A DNA stretch of 64,000 nt from Polytrichum commune. Its lineage: Eukaryota > Streptophyta > Polytrichopsida > Polytrichales > Polytrichaceae. Within the stretch, counting starts at the first letter, position 1. The number at the start of each line of letters is the position of its first letter. The notes under the pieces were generated by a model. The model was not told where the DNA came from, searched no databases, and saw only the letters and a program-made list of their open reading frames with translations. The stretch lies in contig OX485803.1 in the NCBI GenBank assembly GCA_950295325.1, positions 58,171,554-58,235,553 on the forward strand. The letters are read 5' to 3'. Position numbers and translations under genes: made by a program. Below are positions 1 through 12,147 of this stretch, one piece after another.

Positions 1-1038
1 CAATACTACTCGTAAGCCGGCATGTGTAGTATCACCAACACTAGACATAAATCTAACATCATTTGCCATTCCTTGTGAAATGATTCAAATGTTGTAGATT
101 TATGATGTTACTTATTGAGTGGGTTCTCATCCAAATTTCAATCGTCCATGACAATATTTTCATCACACAATTGTCGGATGCAGAATATACCAAACTTTTG
201 TTTCAATAATTGTCATGGGTTTCATCCAAAAGTTTAGTCATCCATGACAACACTTGTGAACTAAATTCATGAGAGGTGTCATTAGATTGTTACCGTAGCA
301 CTATAAAAACCCATATGACACTAAATACAACATTTAATGAAGTAATTGGGAACCGCCATTCCCGTAGTCATTGTTTTGTCAATGAAAATCAACCAATCAC
401 TTCTCAAAAGCATACACACATAATGGTTGAGAATAAGTCTCCCAATTAGACATGACGATAGTAAACCAACCACATTATCGTAACAAGGTGACACAATGGT
501 TTAGGGTTTACATACCCTTGTGTTAAAACCCTTCCAATCCCTCACTACTATACATGCCTAATAAGTTTACCATTCAGTAATTGAATTTCGTTCCTTTTGC
601 ATGATGCTAGGGTTTGGCTTTGCTTACCCTCTAATCTAGTGAGGACACTAAATAGTGTGTTTAGTGTCACATGGCCTTTTATGTCATTGTGGTAACTTTT
701 TCACCAATGACACTTCATGTGAATGAGTCTACAAGCATTCCGTCTTATTTTTATTTCATCTAGATGCCAATTATTGAAACAAAGTTTGGTATCTTTTGCA
801 TCCCAACAAATGTGCAATAAAATATGGGCACGGATGTTTAAAGTTTGGATGAAAAAACAACAACTTTGTGAGCAACAATAATGGCACCGTTGTAGATCTA
901 TAAGACCCCCAAAAAGTTACAAGGGAAAGACAAATAATGTTAGGTTTACATTTAGTGTTGGTGACACTACACGGGCGGTTCATAATTAGTATTGAGCAAG
1001 ACAAATAGATTTGGTAACACTAAATACCATATTTAGTG
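1..1038. mobile_element. TIR DNA element, left end beyond the window
   Basis: The first ~75 bases are an imperfect inverted repeat of about 925-1000: the segment around 25-65 (tgtagtatcaccaacac) matches the reverse complement of 945-985. The right end reads ...ATTTAGTG at 1038, followed by TA, the same terminus as the elements at 8845, 56669 and 61492. The left terminus should therefore lie roughly 40-50 bp before the window. No transposase ORF is visible. A second related end-like sequence at 311-345 (gacactaaatacaacattta) recurs at 61095-61130, so the interior may be nested. The class (TA-target, mariner-like) is inferred. Confidence 0.55.
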
Positions 1039-1360
1039 TAGTGATGTTCTACATCGCTTTGAATGACATTATCCACTTACAATCTTTTTGGGGTGGATGT
1101 TGAAGCAATGCTTGAAACCCTTACTTTTTCCTTGGTCATGGAATGTATCATTTACTACTATATAAAACACTTGTTTTAGGATGAACCATTATAAAGTCAA
1201 ATGGAACACTTCAGTTGATAATGGCTGGCTTGATTGGCAAAAGAACCAAAAGGAAATATGTCAAGGCCCCACGGGTTGCTCACTAACATAGCATCCTAGC
1301 CGGGAGAAATTCCATTTAGTGTGTATAACCCTTGTTCAATTCTATTTTCTTATCATGACA

Positions 1361-1362
<2 letters not shown>

Positions 1363-1420
<58 letters not shown>
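1363..1420. repeat. (TA)29 microsatellite
   Basis: An uninterrupted run of 29 TA units. The two short ORFs reading Tyr-Ile repeats across it are artefacts of the repeat. Confidence 0.99.
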
Positions 1421-1422
<2 letters not shown>

Positions 1423-1514
1423 TGGTATGTGATTTGGTGTGGCTCCAAAAACATATACCTATCAAAAGGATACGTGTATGAAAGAGACCATACCATGCTC
1501 AATAGTCTATGATT

Positions 1515-1871
1515 GGGGGGGGGGAGACCTATATGACCATTTGATGAGGACAAGAGTTTTACTTTGATACTGAATAAGATATTCATCTAAGCTTTAAAAA
1601 TTATGATGGAAGTTGCTTGATTAGAATTTGCTAACCATCTTGTACTAATTGTATGTTTCATATCCTATTAGAAGTGAGCCAGTTGTGTTGCCGGCGCAAG
1701 GGGTGGGGGGGGGGGGGGAGCATTTCATAACATTCTTGAGCAAGAATGTCCATTTTCTAACCCAAACCCATAGGGTCCCAGGGTAGTGTTGGCCCAACCA
1801 ATATTCTCCTATCTATCGTAGTGTAAGAGGCAAGTTTATGGTAATGTGATGGGTGTCATTGGGGGGGGGGG
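1515..1871. repeat. three poly-G tracts (10, 14 and 11 nt)
   Basis: G runs lie at 1515-1524, 1705-1718 and 1861-1871, within 360 bp of ordinary AT-rich sequence. They belong to a window-wide set of twelve G/C homopolymers of at least 10 nt. No gene is seen between 1039 and 2400. Confidence 0.97.
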
Positions 1872-2226
1872 TTACAAACACACAACGAGTGCATAACATT
1901 GTGCAGATCCATAACAATGTTCCATGGGACCAACAATATTCCACGTAATATTCTAGAATATTCCCCACATTCATACTGTGAGGGAGCACACACTCATATT
2001 CCCCGTCTCAAAAACTCCTTTCCTTCCCTCCCTTTTATTGGCTCAAAAGATTCTCGTTGTCAAATTTGGGGACTTGGTCACATAGGAAAAGTGGGTTAAG
2101 TTGTGTGACACCTACCCAGTGGGATAGTGAAAATTGTGACTAGTATCAAATTCCTAATATTTCAAATCAATTGAAGTCCCAAACTGGGGTCCCCTCGGTA
2201 GGTGTTGTGAATCAAAATCTAGGGAA

Positions 2227-2229
<3 letters not shown>

Positions 2230-2262
<33 letters not shown>
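2230..2262 (+). repeat. poly-A tract, 33 nt
   Basis: An uninterrupted A33 run. It is on the opposite strand to the LINE relic at 2401-2860, so it is not that element's 3' tail. It could be the tail of another, unrecognised retrotransposed copy. Confidence 0.95.
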
Positions 2263-2264
<2 letters not shown>

Positions 2265-2400
2265 TTTGAAAGTTCGGGAAGCTAAATGGTTTATCGGACT
2301 AAGATTACATCAGGATGGTGTCAAACCATGCTAGTTCCCTATAGTGACGGAGTGTAATTGCCTCCATGAGACATAGGCTAATGTCAACTTGATGGTTTAA

Positions 2401-2860
2401 TTAAAAGAAAGACCTAAGATTGCTTGAAACTACATCCTCAAAAATTGATTTAAATTTGTCTTCAATGGAGCTATACAAGGGACACTCCAACACAAAGTGC
2501 GCCTCATTTTCAACTACATTATAAGAGCAAAAACGGCATAATCTATTGTCTTTGAAAGTAGGGATAGTTGGCCACCATCCAATTTCAACGGGCAAGTCTA
2601 CGTTTTGAGGTGAAGGGAATCTAATTTATGCCCCAAGAGATGGAAAGAATTCCACTCTTTAGTCATAGAAACCTCCTTGGCAATGTCAAATGCGATACTT
2701 GATGTTGTTGGGTTGTCATAGGTTTTCTCAATGTGATAGACCCCTTGATGCCTTTCAATAAGAAGTTAGAAGGCACCCTATACCCGTCCACCAATATATT
2801 CATGCTACATATTAACATGCCCTTTCTTTTAGTCCCTTGCACAAGGGATCCCTACTAGAG
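2401..2860 (-). pseudogene. LINE (non-LTR retrotransposon) ORF2 C-terminal relic
   Basis: The open part, 2595-2401, reads 64 residues with the reverse-transcriptase-associated zinc-binding signature near the end of plant LINE ORF2: GWW at residues 6-8, then C20-x2-C23-x9-H33-x4-C38 in the context LCRFC...ENEAHFVLECPLY, ending at a stop. Translating upstream on the minus strand continues the similarity in shifted frames: KEWNSFHLLGHKLDSLHLKT followed by TAG, and further up LVDGYRVPSNFLL. At least two frame changes and an in-frame stop separate these pieces, so it is dead. The RT core and endonuclease are not present next to it. The family is known to copy by target-primed reverse transcription; this fragment cannot. 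Confidence 0.75.
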
Positions 2861-4379
2861 GAAGTTTTGGCCACAAATGCAGGAATTACGGGTCATCCTA
2901 GCCATCCTTAGGGTTGAATTTGATATGCAATAGGCCCATAACATGCAATAAATGAATATTCACGGTTTAATTTTCTCCACATCTACCAACTTGGATTAAG
3001 ATCTCTTCTTCTGATAGTCAACAATGCCCTCTCTCAATGATGTTACAATTATGAGAAACTCGTAGTCAATTTCTACTATATAACAAAGAAGAAGTAGAAA
3101 AGAGTGTTGCATACCAATTTAACCTTGAAACATCACAATGTTTTTGTGACAATGCTTTCGTTGAAGAAACACTTGGTGGCCTTGAAGGATTAATCCGCTC
3201 CATAACTACTTTATATACTTCTCCTTATACCTATAGTCAATTTCATTTGGCCTTTTGCAACATCCATGCACAATGCTCCAACTTCTCATGACATTCTCCC
3301 AATGTAGTAGCTTCCAAGTTTTTTTTTTCGGACAATGGAGTTATTTGTAAAGTCTTGGCATATAACTCATGTCGAGTTTGTTAAAATGCGAGTTATATGA
3401 GAGGTTGTGCATAAAGTCCACCAAGTTTTCTTAATGACCATATTATCATACTCAAAGAATGGATTTGGGCTAACAATAAAACAACTTTCTAACTTGTCCA
3501 ACTAGGATGGATGGTCCAAGCTAGTCTTGCATAGACATATCCGAGATTAAGGATGACCAGTCTCATGAGCATACATGATTTCACATCCTAAGATTATGTC
3601 AAAATTTGTTGAATGACAAGAGAAAGTCTAAAAAGTTTTAGCCAACTTTTAAAATAAGCCCCGACACATGACGAGCCCATGAGACTCTTAATAGAAGCAT
3701 TCTCAAAGACATATGAATCCCAAGGTTTTGTCCCTCTTTGAGGGACTTTACGGAGAGCTCTAATGGCCAAATATATATACTATGGATCTTTAAGGAAAGT
3801 TCCGGTGCCTTCTCGTCTCCTTTTTGTTTTCCCCATGTCAAAGAAGGTGGACTATGAAATCATAAACAAATTAAAGGGGAGCCCGTAAGAGCCTCCCCCA
3901 CCCTTGCCTCCACACGATCGTGTCCGAGAGTGTAACCAACAAATACCATGTAGATTCTTAATGTACGGATTATGCTATTTGGTGGGGGGGGGGGGGGGTA
4001 ACAAACAACGGTACAAGCTCATTTCTATTAGGGCGGTGTTTCCGGGAAGAGACGTACTATACCTACTCCATCTTTATGGGCTTCATTTCATTTTTTTGGT
4101 ACAAATTGAAAGGAATCAATTGCAAAATGATACCCACGTGCTAATGCATGGTTATTGCCATGGGGGAAAAACCTCCCAAAATGACACACGGCGCATTAGG
4201 TGATAGTACCCATATTGGGTATGTTCTCCAAGAAACACTAAAATACTTCCAGTGACAATATGGTATTTGACACATCACACCTTATCAAAAGTTATATCAA
4301 GTGTTTTCTTCAAGAATCTTAAGCGTCATTCAACATTCTTACACATTAGAGCTAACCATAAAGACACTAAACGTGGGTA
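2861..4379. other. AT-rich stretch without a gene
   Basis: No coding signal is seen. A G15 tract sits at 3984-3998. Short ORFs here (up to 99 codons) have no recognisable motif. Confidence 0.6.
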
Positions 4380-4760
4380 CTTGTTGGAAGGAATCTCCCA
4401 TATTTTGCCACTTCCACTACTTGTAGCAATGACCTTTAGAAAAAGAATAAAGAAAAATAGGGAGGGAAGTTGTTTGTTCTAGTTCTGGGCAACAAAACTT
4501 TTGAGAAATTTGATTTCTTTTTCTTGAGTTTGGTTCTATTTGAGGAGTACACAAGCGGCGAGAGGAGCAAAGAGATGCATGTGCACATAGGTGGCAAAGA
4601 AAATGGAAAACAATCATGGGCAAATAAAGTTAAAACATGTCACTCCTTAAAACTCAAAGAATCCCTCCATTCCAATCGTACTCAATCAAGGCCCCTTTTA
4701 GGCCATTTTGACTCATGTTCATCCCTATGCTTTACAATTAACTTTATTTAGAACTAGGAA
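4380..4760. repeat. dispersed repeat, copy 1 (partner at 37165-37480)
   Basis: The segment from about 4455 (agggagggaagt) through 4600 aligns by eye to 37230-37370: both contain cttgagtttggttctatttg and gagaggagcaaagagat at matching spacing. Same orientation. No terminal structure was resolved, and the ORFs on this copy are not preserved in the other, so it is not conserved coding sequence. Confidence 0.7.
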
Positions 4761-4908
4761 ACTAGGATGAGCCCCAAGATCGCCTTCCTATCCTCAAAGA
4801 AGACCATACTAGAGAGTGAATGTATGGTATCAGTAATCAACATCAATAAATGTACCAAAGAACCTACGTGCAGGTTATCATATTCTAATACCAATCAAGT
4901 GTGTACAT

Positions 4909-5441
4909 TTTGGTGGGTATGTTAGGGTGAGAGACTTTTTGTATGCCCAATTTATTATTTGGGTCAATACCATTCTAAATCTTATGATACTAGGGTGATT
5001 CTACCCATGTATGAAAGTGCTTGCATGGATATAGGCCCAAATGGTATCGAGAACAAAAATATCATCAATTAAATACCCTACTCGATCAAAAAACGTGACA
5101 TCCTCGTCAATTTCACCCAAACGGTAAAGAGAAGGACAATACAAGACCAACATTGGTAACAACAATGCAACATCAATATAGTAGGTCAATATTTGGAAGA
5201 GCATACTACATGTACTACAACTTTATTAGTTCAAAATATACGGATCTTCATCAGACTTACACATTTACAACTAGTAGGGTACGAGGATTTGAGATTATTT
5301 TGTTTTCGATCCAATTTGGGTCTATAGTACCACGCAAGAACCTCCCAAACCTGAGTAAAATCGTTGTAATATCAATATGGTTTAGAACGGTGCTGACCCA
5401 AATAATGGTAACTCATGTTTCACCTCGACACACCCACCAAA
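4909..5441. mobile_element. fold-back (inverted-repeat) element, ~530 bp
   Basis: The left end TTTGGTGGGTATGTTAGGG pairs with the reverse complement of the right end CACACCCACCAAA. Pairing resumes inward: attatttgggtcaataccattctaaa on the left against tttagaacggtgctgacccaaataat on the right, then tgcttgcatggatataggcccaaat against atttgggtctatagtaccacgcaag. Arms are about 200 bp and imperfect. No coding capacity. A diverged piece of the same family is at 17990-18085. Confidence 0.7.
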
Positions 5442-7567
5442 CCTCAATATTTGACTGGTATGACAAGATTGATACACATGAGCAGGGTCTTCAATGCCAT
5501 TGTTAATATTGATTATTGACGCCATGCAATCACCTACATAACGGTCCCACATTGGTAACTACGGGAACTCGGTTGGAAGTCACCATACAAAATACAAAAT
5601 TTGGTTGGATACAAAACACAAATATGGATGAATTGGACCATGGGTCGTTTGTGAGGTATATAACTTTATGGAATATTCCTTACACTATTGTGGGATTCCC
5701 AACATCATTTGTCCTAAAAGGCCTGACATCCGTTCAATTTGTACGTCCTTTCAATCTTGTCGCAATTCAATCGATCATATGGCAATGATATTTAGATCAT
5801 TTTTGGCCATGCCATAACTTGCCGTACCATGCTCTATTGGTCCACTACCTTTTTGGCGCCGTTTTTTTCCCCCTCCCACGGGGGATTATGTGCGGTCCCA
5901 ACCAATGAGACAATGACATGTGTCAACATGCATCAAAACACATCATCTAACCCCCTAAATGCCTAAGAAGCCAGAGAATGGGTTGTTGAGCATTCTTCAT
6001 ATATATCTTTCTAAGGCGGACTTACCTCTTTTCTTTTTTCTTCGTCTTGTTTCTTTCTTGCACTTTGAACTTACCATTTGTTTCCTAGCGGGACCTTGAA
6101 GTGGTTGGAGCCCTTAATTTCCTTTGTTACAAGTTTTACTACACGGGGGAAAGTAATGACGTCAATGACATTATTTTGTGTTTATTTCGTTTTCCCCACC
6201 AAATTATGAAACTCACAGTTTTAGCCAATCACGTCAAAAATCAATCAATTTTGATACATCTTGGAGTTTTAATTATATAATGAAGAGGAATGCTTTTGAA
6301 ATGACTTGATGGAGATCGAGGAAGTTGATCCTTATTGCAACCACATGAGCATGGTCTAAAATTATCTTTTTGCAATTTCCTTTTCTATGCTAAGGTCTCT
6401 AATTCATATATTGCAATAATGTAGCACAATAGCTGGTTCGTGCACCTCGAAACGTGCCAATCTAGCCATAGAGCCTACAAAGTTCAAATCGGTTGTTTGG
6501 GTATCATAGACAATTAACATCTTCACTTGGGTAGAAACTTATAGTAACAATAAAGTGTTTAGATAGCATTGCGTGACTCCAAATAGCAAGTGACTCTAAA
6601 TACCACCACATTTCCGGGTTCCAACATCTAGAAATTTGGAATGTGAGAAATATGATTTTGAGAAAAACTATTCAGACTCGTAGCTCGTCTTATGCCCCTC
6701 GTATGGAGAATTGAACATACGAGGTATGCACATGTTATTCGGTTGGTTTTTTAATTGGACACATATATTGAATGGCGTGTGGTTGGAGTGGGCCTAGTCT
6801 AAGTAGACAAAACTCACCATACTTAGCCCATTAGACCTCATATGGGCATTATTTCTTGATTTCCCCTTGGCTTGCGCTGGTTCTCCCAAGGTGGTTGTAG
6901 TTTGGTTTCGTTCTTGCAATTGGATTTTCAATTTGTGCCCCAATTTATTTATTTTTATATTAATAATAATAATATTTGTTAGCCCAATAGAACCCACCAT
7001 TCTTATAGAAATGGGAAGCGGGTGGGCAAAAACTAGGCTCATTTATGTTAAAACCTCATTTGTGTTGGTGGAAACACAATGGAATATATCATATCATGTA
7101 AATGACTATTTTTAGATGCATTGATTCCGGAAATAGCATCAGAGATCCCACATGAGTATGGTGGAGTCTAGCTGGAATGAATCAACCCTCTACCTTGTAG
7201 GAGACACGTTTTTACTAGAGCCCTCATCCATCCTGGATGAGGGTACATAGACACTATGATTTCCCAAGCCTATGGAGGGAGAGGGAACTATCACATGTGA
7301 GTGTACCTCTCATTCATCCAACACAAAAGCCTTGAAATAGTATGCAACCCAAAGGTTGCTTTTAAAGTGGATATGATGCCGGAATTAGTATTAAAGACCC
7401 CAAATTAGTGTCTTTGAGGTCATTTGGGATGAATCAGGAACAAACTTACATGGGTCAAGTTCTTACGTTGGATGGATGCAAGGTGCGCTTGTATAGTACG
7501 ATAAGTCCCTCTCTTCCCCTTGGACAACGTTTGTGGTCCACCTCCGCTACTTCAAGTTCTTGCTTTA
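5442..7567. other. gene-free stretch
   Basis: No gene recognised. Around 6560-6600 a fragment (gcgtgactccaaatagcaag) resembles the terminal region of the 217-bp MITE family found at 7784, 11932 and 54679. Confidence 0.55.
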
Positions 7568-7569
7568 TA

Positions 7570-7693
7570 CTCCCTATGTCCCAAAATGATTGTCCTACCC
7601 TCTGGAGTTTTTTTATCCCAAAATGTTTGTCCTACAAATAGTTTGGGACATAAAACTCCGGGGGGAGGGACAATCATTTTGGGACGGAGGGAG
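7570..7693. mobile_element. Stowaway-like MITE, 124 bp
   Basis: Starts CTCCCTATGTCCCAAAATG and ends with the inverted CATTTTGGGACGGAGGGAG, flanked by TA on both sides (7568-7569, 7694-7695). The arms fold through TGTCCTAC...GGACAATC and TTTTATCCCAAA...TTTGGGACATAAA. Length, terminus and TA target match the Stowaway group, which is mobilised in trans by Tc1/mariner transposases. Arms differ at several sites, so it is older than the copy at 55559. Confidence 0.9.
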
Positions 7694-7783
7694 TATAAGT
7701 TAAGCATGTCATAAGGTGTCACGAGATCAATGCAAAGGGCTAGGTTTATGAGCCCAACGCTTTGAGTTGGCCCCACCACTATA

Positions 7784-8000
7784 TTGTTTTGTCTAGTTAG
7801 TGTGGGTTACCATTTGAAGTTATGTGTTACTATAACTTTCTATTGACCTTATCATTTTTAAACCCACTAAGTTATATCACATTCATTGGTGTGCATACTA
7901 TCTACTTATGTTATTTGGGTAAAAAATGATACTCTCATTAAAATGCTAAAGCAATGCATAACTCCAAATGGTAACCCACACTAATTAGACAAACACATTG
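7784..8000. mobile_element. 217-bp TIR MITE family, copy 1
   Basis: Left TTGTTTTGTCTAGTTAGTG pairs with the right CACTAATTAGACAAACACA; inward, gggttaccatttgaagttat pairs with ataactccaaatggtaaccc. TA flanks both sides (7782-7783, 8001-8002). Two more copies, at 11932-12147 and 54679-54895, have nearly identical length (216-217 bp). Non-coding; probably mariner-type by its TA target. Confidence 0.85.
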
Positions 8001-8844
8001 TACTACCAAGGTAAAGGAGGTTTAGTAAATTTGTGACTCCCATAAATTTGTCGTCAATGTATTTCAAGTGGGTTTCTCTAGAATGATTCAAGATCTTTGA
8101 TGCTAACTTTGGGGTCAAATCGTCCAAAATCTACATGCTATTATATAATGTCAAGTGTTTTCACCTCATGTAGCAGTGGTAAGGGCCCAACTCAAAGAGG
8201 TGGGCATCCAACCATGGCCACCACAAAGGATCCATTTTATTTAGCCTAGTTAGTCCTTGATGCCAAATTTTATGCCAAAGCTCGTGGGGCGGGCCCAATG
8301 ATGAGCACATGTGATGTATTTGTATAATAAAATGTTATTTTATTGTTGATGTTGGCGGGGCTCTTGGGGATGCTCCTAAATGTGGAACTAAGAGCATACA
8401 CCATAAAGGCACACATCAATAGTCAAAATGATTGATCTACACCTTCAAATCGATTTACTACTCTACGTTCAACTATCCACACATTCGAGGGGACTTATAT
8501 GTATCAATGTAAAGAATCAACACACATGTACCTTTCATAACCATATTTCATTAACGGTAGGTCCGAGTCTCAATCCGTTCTATGTTGATGGTTCTACATA
8601 GATTTTCTAATGACACACATATTTCAAGACGGAAATTCGATCAATAGAAAATAGAGAATAGGACAAAGAAAAGGAAAAATAGCAAAGAAAGATGAAGAAC
8701 ACCTGCTAACCTTAGTGTAGAGATTCTTAATTTTTTAATTTTTTGGGGAAGAAATTCATAAACCCAAAAGAGAAAGATGAACTTTGGAAACTAGTGGCTG
8801 GAGAAGGTATCAATGGCAAGCACGTCTTCCTTGTCCAAACACTA
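8001..8844. other. gene-free stretch
   Basis: Nothing recognised. Around 8170-8260 the phrase on a hill of 'cccaactcaaagaggtgggcatc' type recurs in diverged form near 14780 and 14990, pointing to another old dispersed repeat. Confidence 0.45.
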
Positions 8845-9155
8845 CACTAAATAGGTGTTTGATTATATTTAGTGTTGTTACCACCCTACCCAACTCAACA
8901 CTAATTTTCAATTCCTTGACAAGTAGTGTTGACATAAATGTGCCGCTACCTTCCTAACTACCACCTATATATATATATATAATTTATTTCATATCATTAC
9001 TAACACTAAGTTCAAACATGTAACTTCCACGTATTACCATAGTTAATATTTAGTGTTTGAGTTTACATTGAATGTTACTTACTTTCATATGGTTATTGAC
9101 ATTTAGTATATGCGTTCGTATTTAGTGTATCAAACACTAAATATCCTATTTAGTG
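8845..9155. mobile_element. terminal-palindrome MITE, copy 1 (311 bp)
   Basis: Begins CACTAAATAGGTGTTTGATT and ends with ATCAAACACTAAATATCCTA followed by TTTAGTG, with TA at 8843-8844 and 9156-9157. The interior (caacactaattttcaattcc near the left end, catgtaacttccac near the middle) is shared with 61492-61809 in the same orientation and with 56669-57069 in the opposite orientation. No ORF. The end motif is itself close to a palindrome. Confidence 0.85.
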
Positions 9156-9827
9156 TAGTAGGATTGTGGGGCTTTTCTAGCACCCCATTTAGCCAAACAT
9201 CACCCACCATTGTTGTTTCCACAAGGCTCAAAGGTGGTGGACATCATGTACCATACAATACTCGCATGTGTGAATGGGGTCAAGTGCTATAGACCATTGG
9301 CAAAGGAGTCACATGGCATGTTCAAATTTTACTTGACTTCTATTCTCGGTGGTGCGTGTCAAAATCCAACATCGTGGCTAAATTAAGTAGAATATGTGCA
9401 TACTTGCTTGAATGTATTTTCCCAAAATAAACAATGCAATTAGTTTTTATTGTTAATTTTTTCAAAATATCTATAAGAAAAGGAAAATTATATTTCACTT
9501 TCCACATTTAAGGGGATCTTTCATATTTCTAGAGTTCCTACACAATGGGAGCCTAGGGTGATAGGCTAATAGGAATGGTAGCCAAGGGGTTTGAACCCAA
9601 CGCCACAGGGATCCCCAAAGCAAGTCTTTAGGCATCAACTTCACTCTCATCACATGTGCACATAATTAGAAGGTAAGACAGTTACATAGTTACCACACAT
9701 AGTTACCGCACACAATTATTGCACATACTTATTATACATAATCATGGGCAGTCAACATAAAGTGGATAGTAAATATGAATGGAGAGTGAAAGGCCCATTT
9801 CTCAAAAAGACTTTGCCAATTTGTGTG

Positions 9828-10225
9828 AGTTGCATATGATTTTTTTTTAAGTTTTTGAAAAAAAATACTAGAATCTTTATAGGTTTTCAGATCTATGGTT
9901 TTTTTTAAAAAAAAATCCAAGCTATCTAACATGCCTAAAAAGCCCATTTATTTAAAATAACTCTAGGAATCTATGTAGGTTGCATATGAATTTATTTTTT
10001 TAAGGGGAAAAACCATTTGATAATTCTTTAGAGTTTTTCAAATTTATGGAATTTTATTGAAATTGTTTCAATCCATTTAAATTGCCCAAAACACGCCTTT
10101 CCTATTGGGACTTTTTGTAGGTTTATTATGAGTTTATTATATTTTGAAAAAAAAACTATAAAATCTTTATAGGTTTCCAAATATATGGATTTTTTTAAAT
10201 TTTCTAAATGATTTAACATGCTGGA
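9828..10225. repeat. degenerate tandem repeat, three ~140-155-bp units
   Basis: Three related units carry, in order, (gttgca)tatga + T-rich block, then taggttttcagatctatgg (9879), gagtttttcaaatttatgg (10032) or taggtttccaaatatatgg (10169), and then an aacatgcc- or attgccc-type end. Spacing is about 152 and 138 bp. Units are strongly diverged. The ORFs on the minus strand across it simply read the repeats. Confidence 0.6.
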
Positions 10226-10689
10226 CATTCTTTTATCAAGCTTTTAGTTTTCATTACTATCCTAAGCTTTGCAAATTTGCCAAAAGTCACAGACCCAAAC
10301 AACGAAGCTTACAAAGTGGACATGTGCTCAAAGTAACCACATGCTCAAAATGACACAAATCTATCAACAAGTAACCACCCAAACGGTCCTCACATATATA
10401 CGACACAAAATTGTTTTGGCCAAGTGTCAAGTGTGCTCTAGACAACGTACACAAACCTACTAGTTGAAATATTGGCTTCACAAAATCCCAACGAAATTGC
10501 TTGGATTCTCCCACACACTCGAATCCACATAAAATACAAAACACTTCCCCACCATTAGTGGCTCCGGATTCTCCCACCTGCTCATGAATCAAAAGATTGT
10601 TCAACTTTTGGCAAAAGGGCCCAAAACGAGCCCAAGGTATCTCGCTACCTACACTATAATAGCTAGTACAAAGGCCACAACTTATGTAG

Positions 10690-10880
10690 TGTCCGGGAAG
10701 ATTTTTGGGCATAATCATGGGCCACAATCCTAGTGTTTCCAAGCCCCAACCGCTTACATGTTTTGATCTTTTGGGGTTTCTTTGTTACTTTGACGTATAT
10801 TCCATATAGATTCCTCTCAAGTCTTGAACTTCAACCGGTTATTTCTCAAGCTCAACCGGTTCATTTGCAAGTAGCGGTCG
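10690..10880 (-). repeat. AACCGGTT-bearing dispersed repeat, copy 1 of 6
   Basis: Reverse-oriented member of a ~200-bp family also found at 19295, 42950, 48300, 57740 and 59845. Landmarks here: gtgtccgggaagatttttggg, cctagtgtttcc, acttcaaccggttatttctc, aagctcaaccggttcat. The two AACCGGTT sextet-type sites about 20 bp apart are the hallmark of the family. Termini and class are unresolved. Confidence 0.75.
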
Positions 10881-11159
10881 GTTCTCCCCCCTTCATTGAA
10901 CGTATGTTGTATAATTGTGAATGTTGGACTTCGGGGCTCGGATTCCGTAGTTTGAGGTGTGAACTACATTGTTTAGGGTATTTGAGTGTCACTTAGGAGG
11001 CGCCATGCTTTACAAATAAAAAAACTTGGATTGCAAAGTCCTTGTGAGTAAAGTCTTTGATGTTCTATAATATCTAGACTACCCATTTGTACTTTGTTGA
11101 CAAAATTCAAAATTTATAGTAAGAGTTTTATAGCATCTTGTAACTACAAATACCTAGCA

Positions 11160-11445
11160 AGTGACACTAAATACACATAAACAATGTAGTGTGATATATG
11201 ATGTCATATTTGTATTTGAAATCACGCAATGAATTTTTTTTAATCGCTAATGTACATTTCAACCAAGTAAAGTCATTTATGTTTGATAGTGTCCAAACGC
11301 CTGGTTTAAGGGTAAACCCTAAACCCTTGTAAGGAAAAATAACATTAGATAATCCCAAATAGTAAGTGACATTTTTAGTGTCACTTACTAAAAATATATA
11401 ACGTCGTGTAACTCCAAATAATAAGTGACACGAAATATAATCTTT
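11160..11445. mobile_element. degenerate TIR remnant with internal perfect hairpin
   Basis: Left agtgacactaaatacac and right gtgacacgaaatataatctt are inverted relatives of the terminal-palindrome MITEs. Inside, TAGTAAGTGACA (11360-11371) and TGTCACTTACTA (11379-11390) form a perfect 12-bp inverted repeat with a 7-nt loop. Ends are not exact and no target duplication is clear. Confidence 0.5.
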
Positions 11446-11931
11446 AGTGTAAAGAATGAATTATGTAGTTAAGTAAATATGGATATATTTTCGAAATCTA
11501 GATTCTTTGGTTGCTTCAATTCTATCACAAGATCCTCTGATACACTTTTGATACATTATGCCTAAATTTTATGGGAGATATGTGAATCCTTAGTGATTAC
11601 TTTAATTTTTATGCTATTAAAATATGACGGAAAAAATCAAATACCTATTTTTTATGTTAAATACATCAAACTAAATGTTAAATAGTGAGAATTTGTTAAA
11701 AAACATTGGTACAATATTTACGTAGTCAACTCCGCATATTCTATTGGAGGAACTCATCATACAATCCTACCCGTAATCCTATGATAAAATTCAACATGTT
11801 ATAATTTTGGACTTCAACTTAGTCCAACTATACTTGAATACTTGTTATGACCAAAATGTCAAAGTCTTCAGACTTGTATAGGCTCCAGGTTGACCCACCC
11901 CTCACCCCATTTCAATTACTACAATGGTTTG

Positions 11932-12147
11932 TCTAATTAGTGTGGTTTACCATTAGAATTACGCATTGCTATAACTTTTTACCAACGGTCTCGTTCTTTA
12001 CCAACTAAGTAGTCATATCATATCATTTGATGCGCATACTACTACCTACTTATGCTACTTGAGTTTAAAATGATACTCGCAATAGAATGCTACAGCAATG
12101 TGTAATTAACTCCAAATGGTAGCCCACACTAATTAGAGTAAACAATG
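11932..12147. mobile_element. 217-bp TIR MITE family, copy 2 (216 bp)
   Basis: CAATGGTTTGTCTAATTAG at the left and CTAATTAGAGTAAACAATG at the right, TA on each side (11930-11931, 12148-12149). The middle keeps cgcatactactacctacttatg, matching tgcatactatctacttatg in copy 1. Confidence 0.85.

Noticed and set aside
1321-1586. ORFs reading Tyr-Ile repeats
   Set aside because: Translation of the (TA)29 microsatellite.
9570-9640. Minus-strand gggttcaaacccc, a box B-like match
   Set aside because: No convincing box A at tRNA spacing, no cloverleaf, no SINE tail or target duplication.
10287-10742. 151-codon minus-strand ORF
   Set aside because: No motif, and its start overlaps the six-copy dispersed repeat; sequence texture is that of translated repeat DNA.
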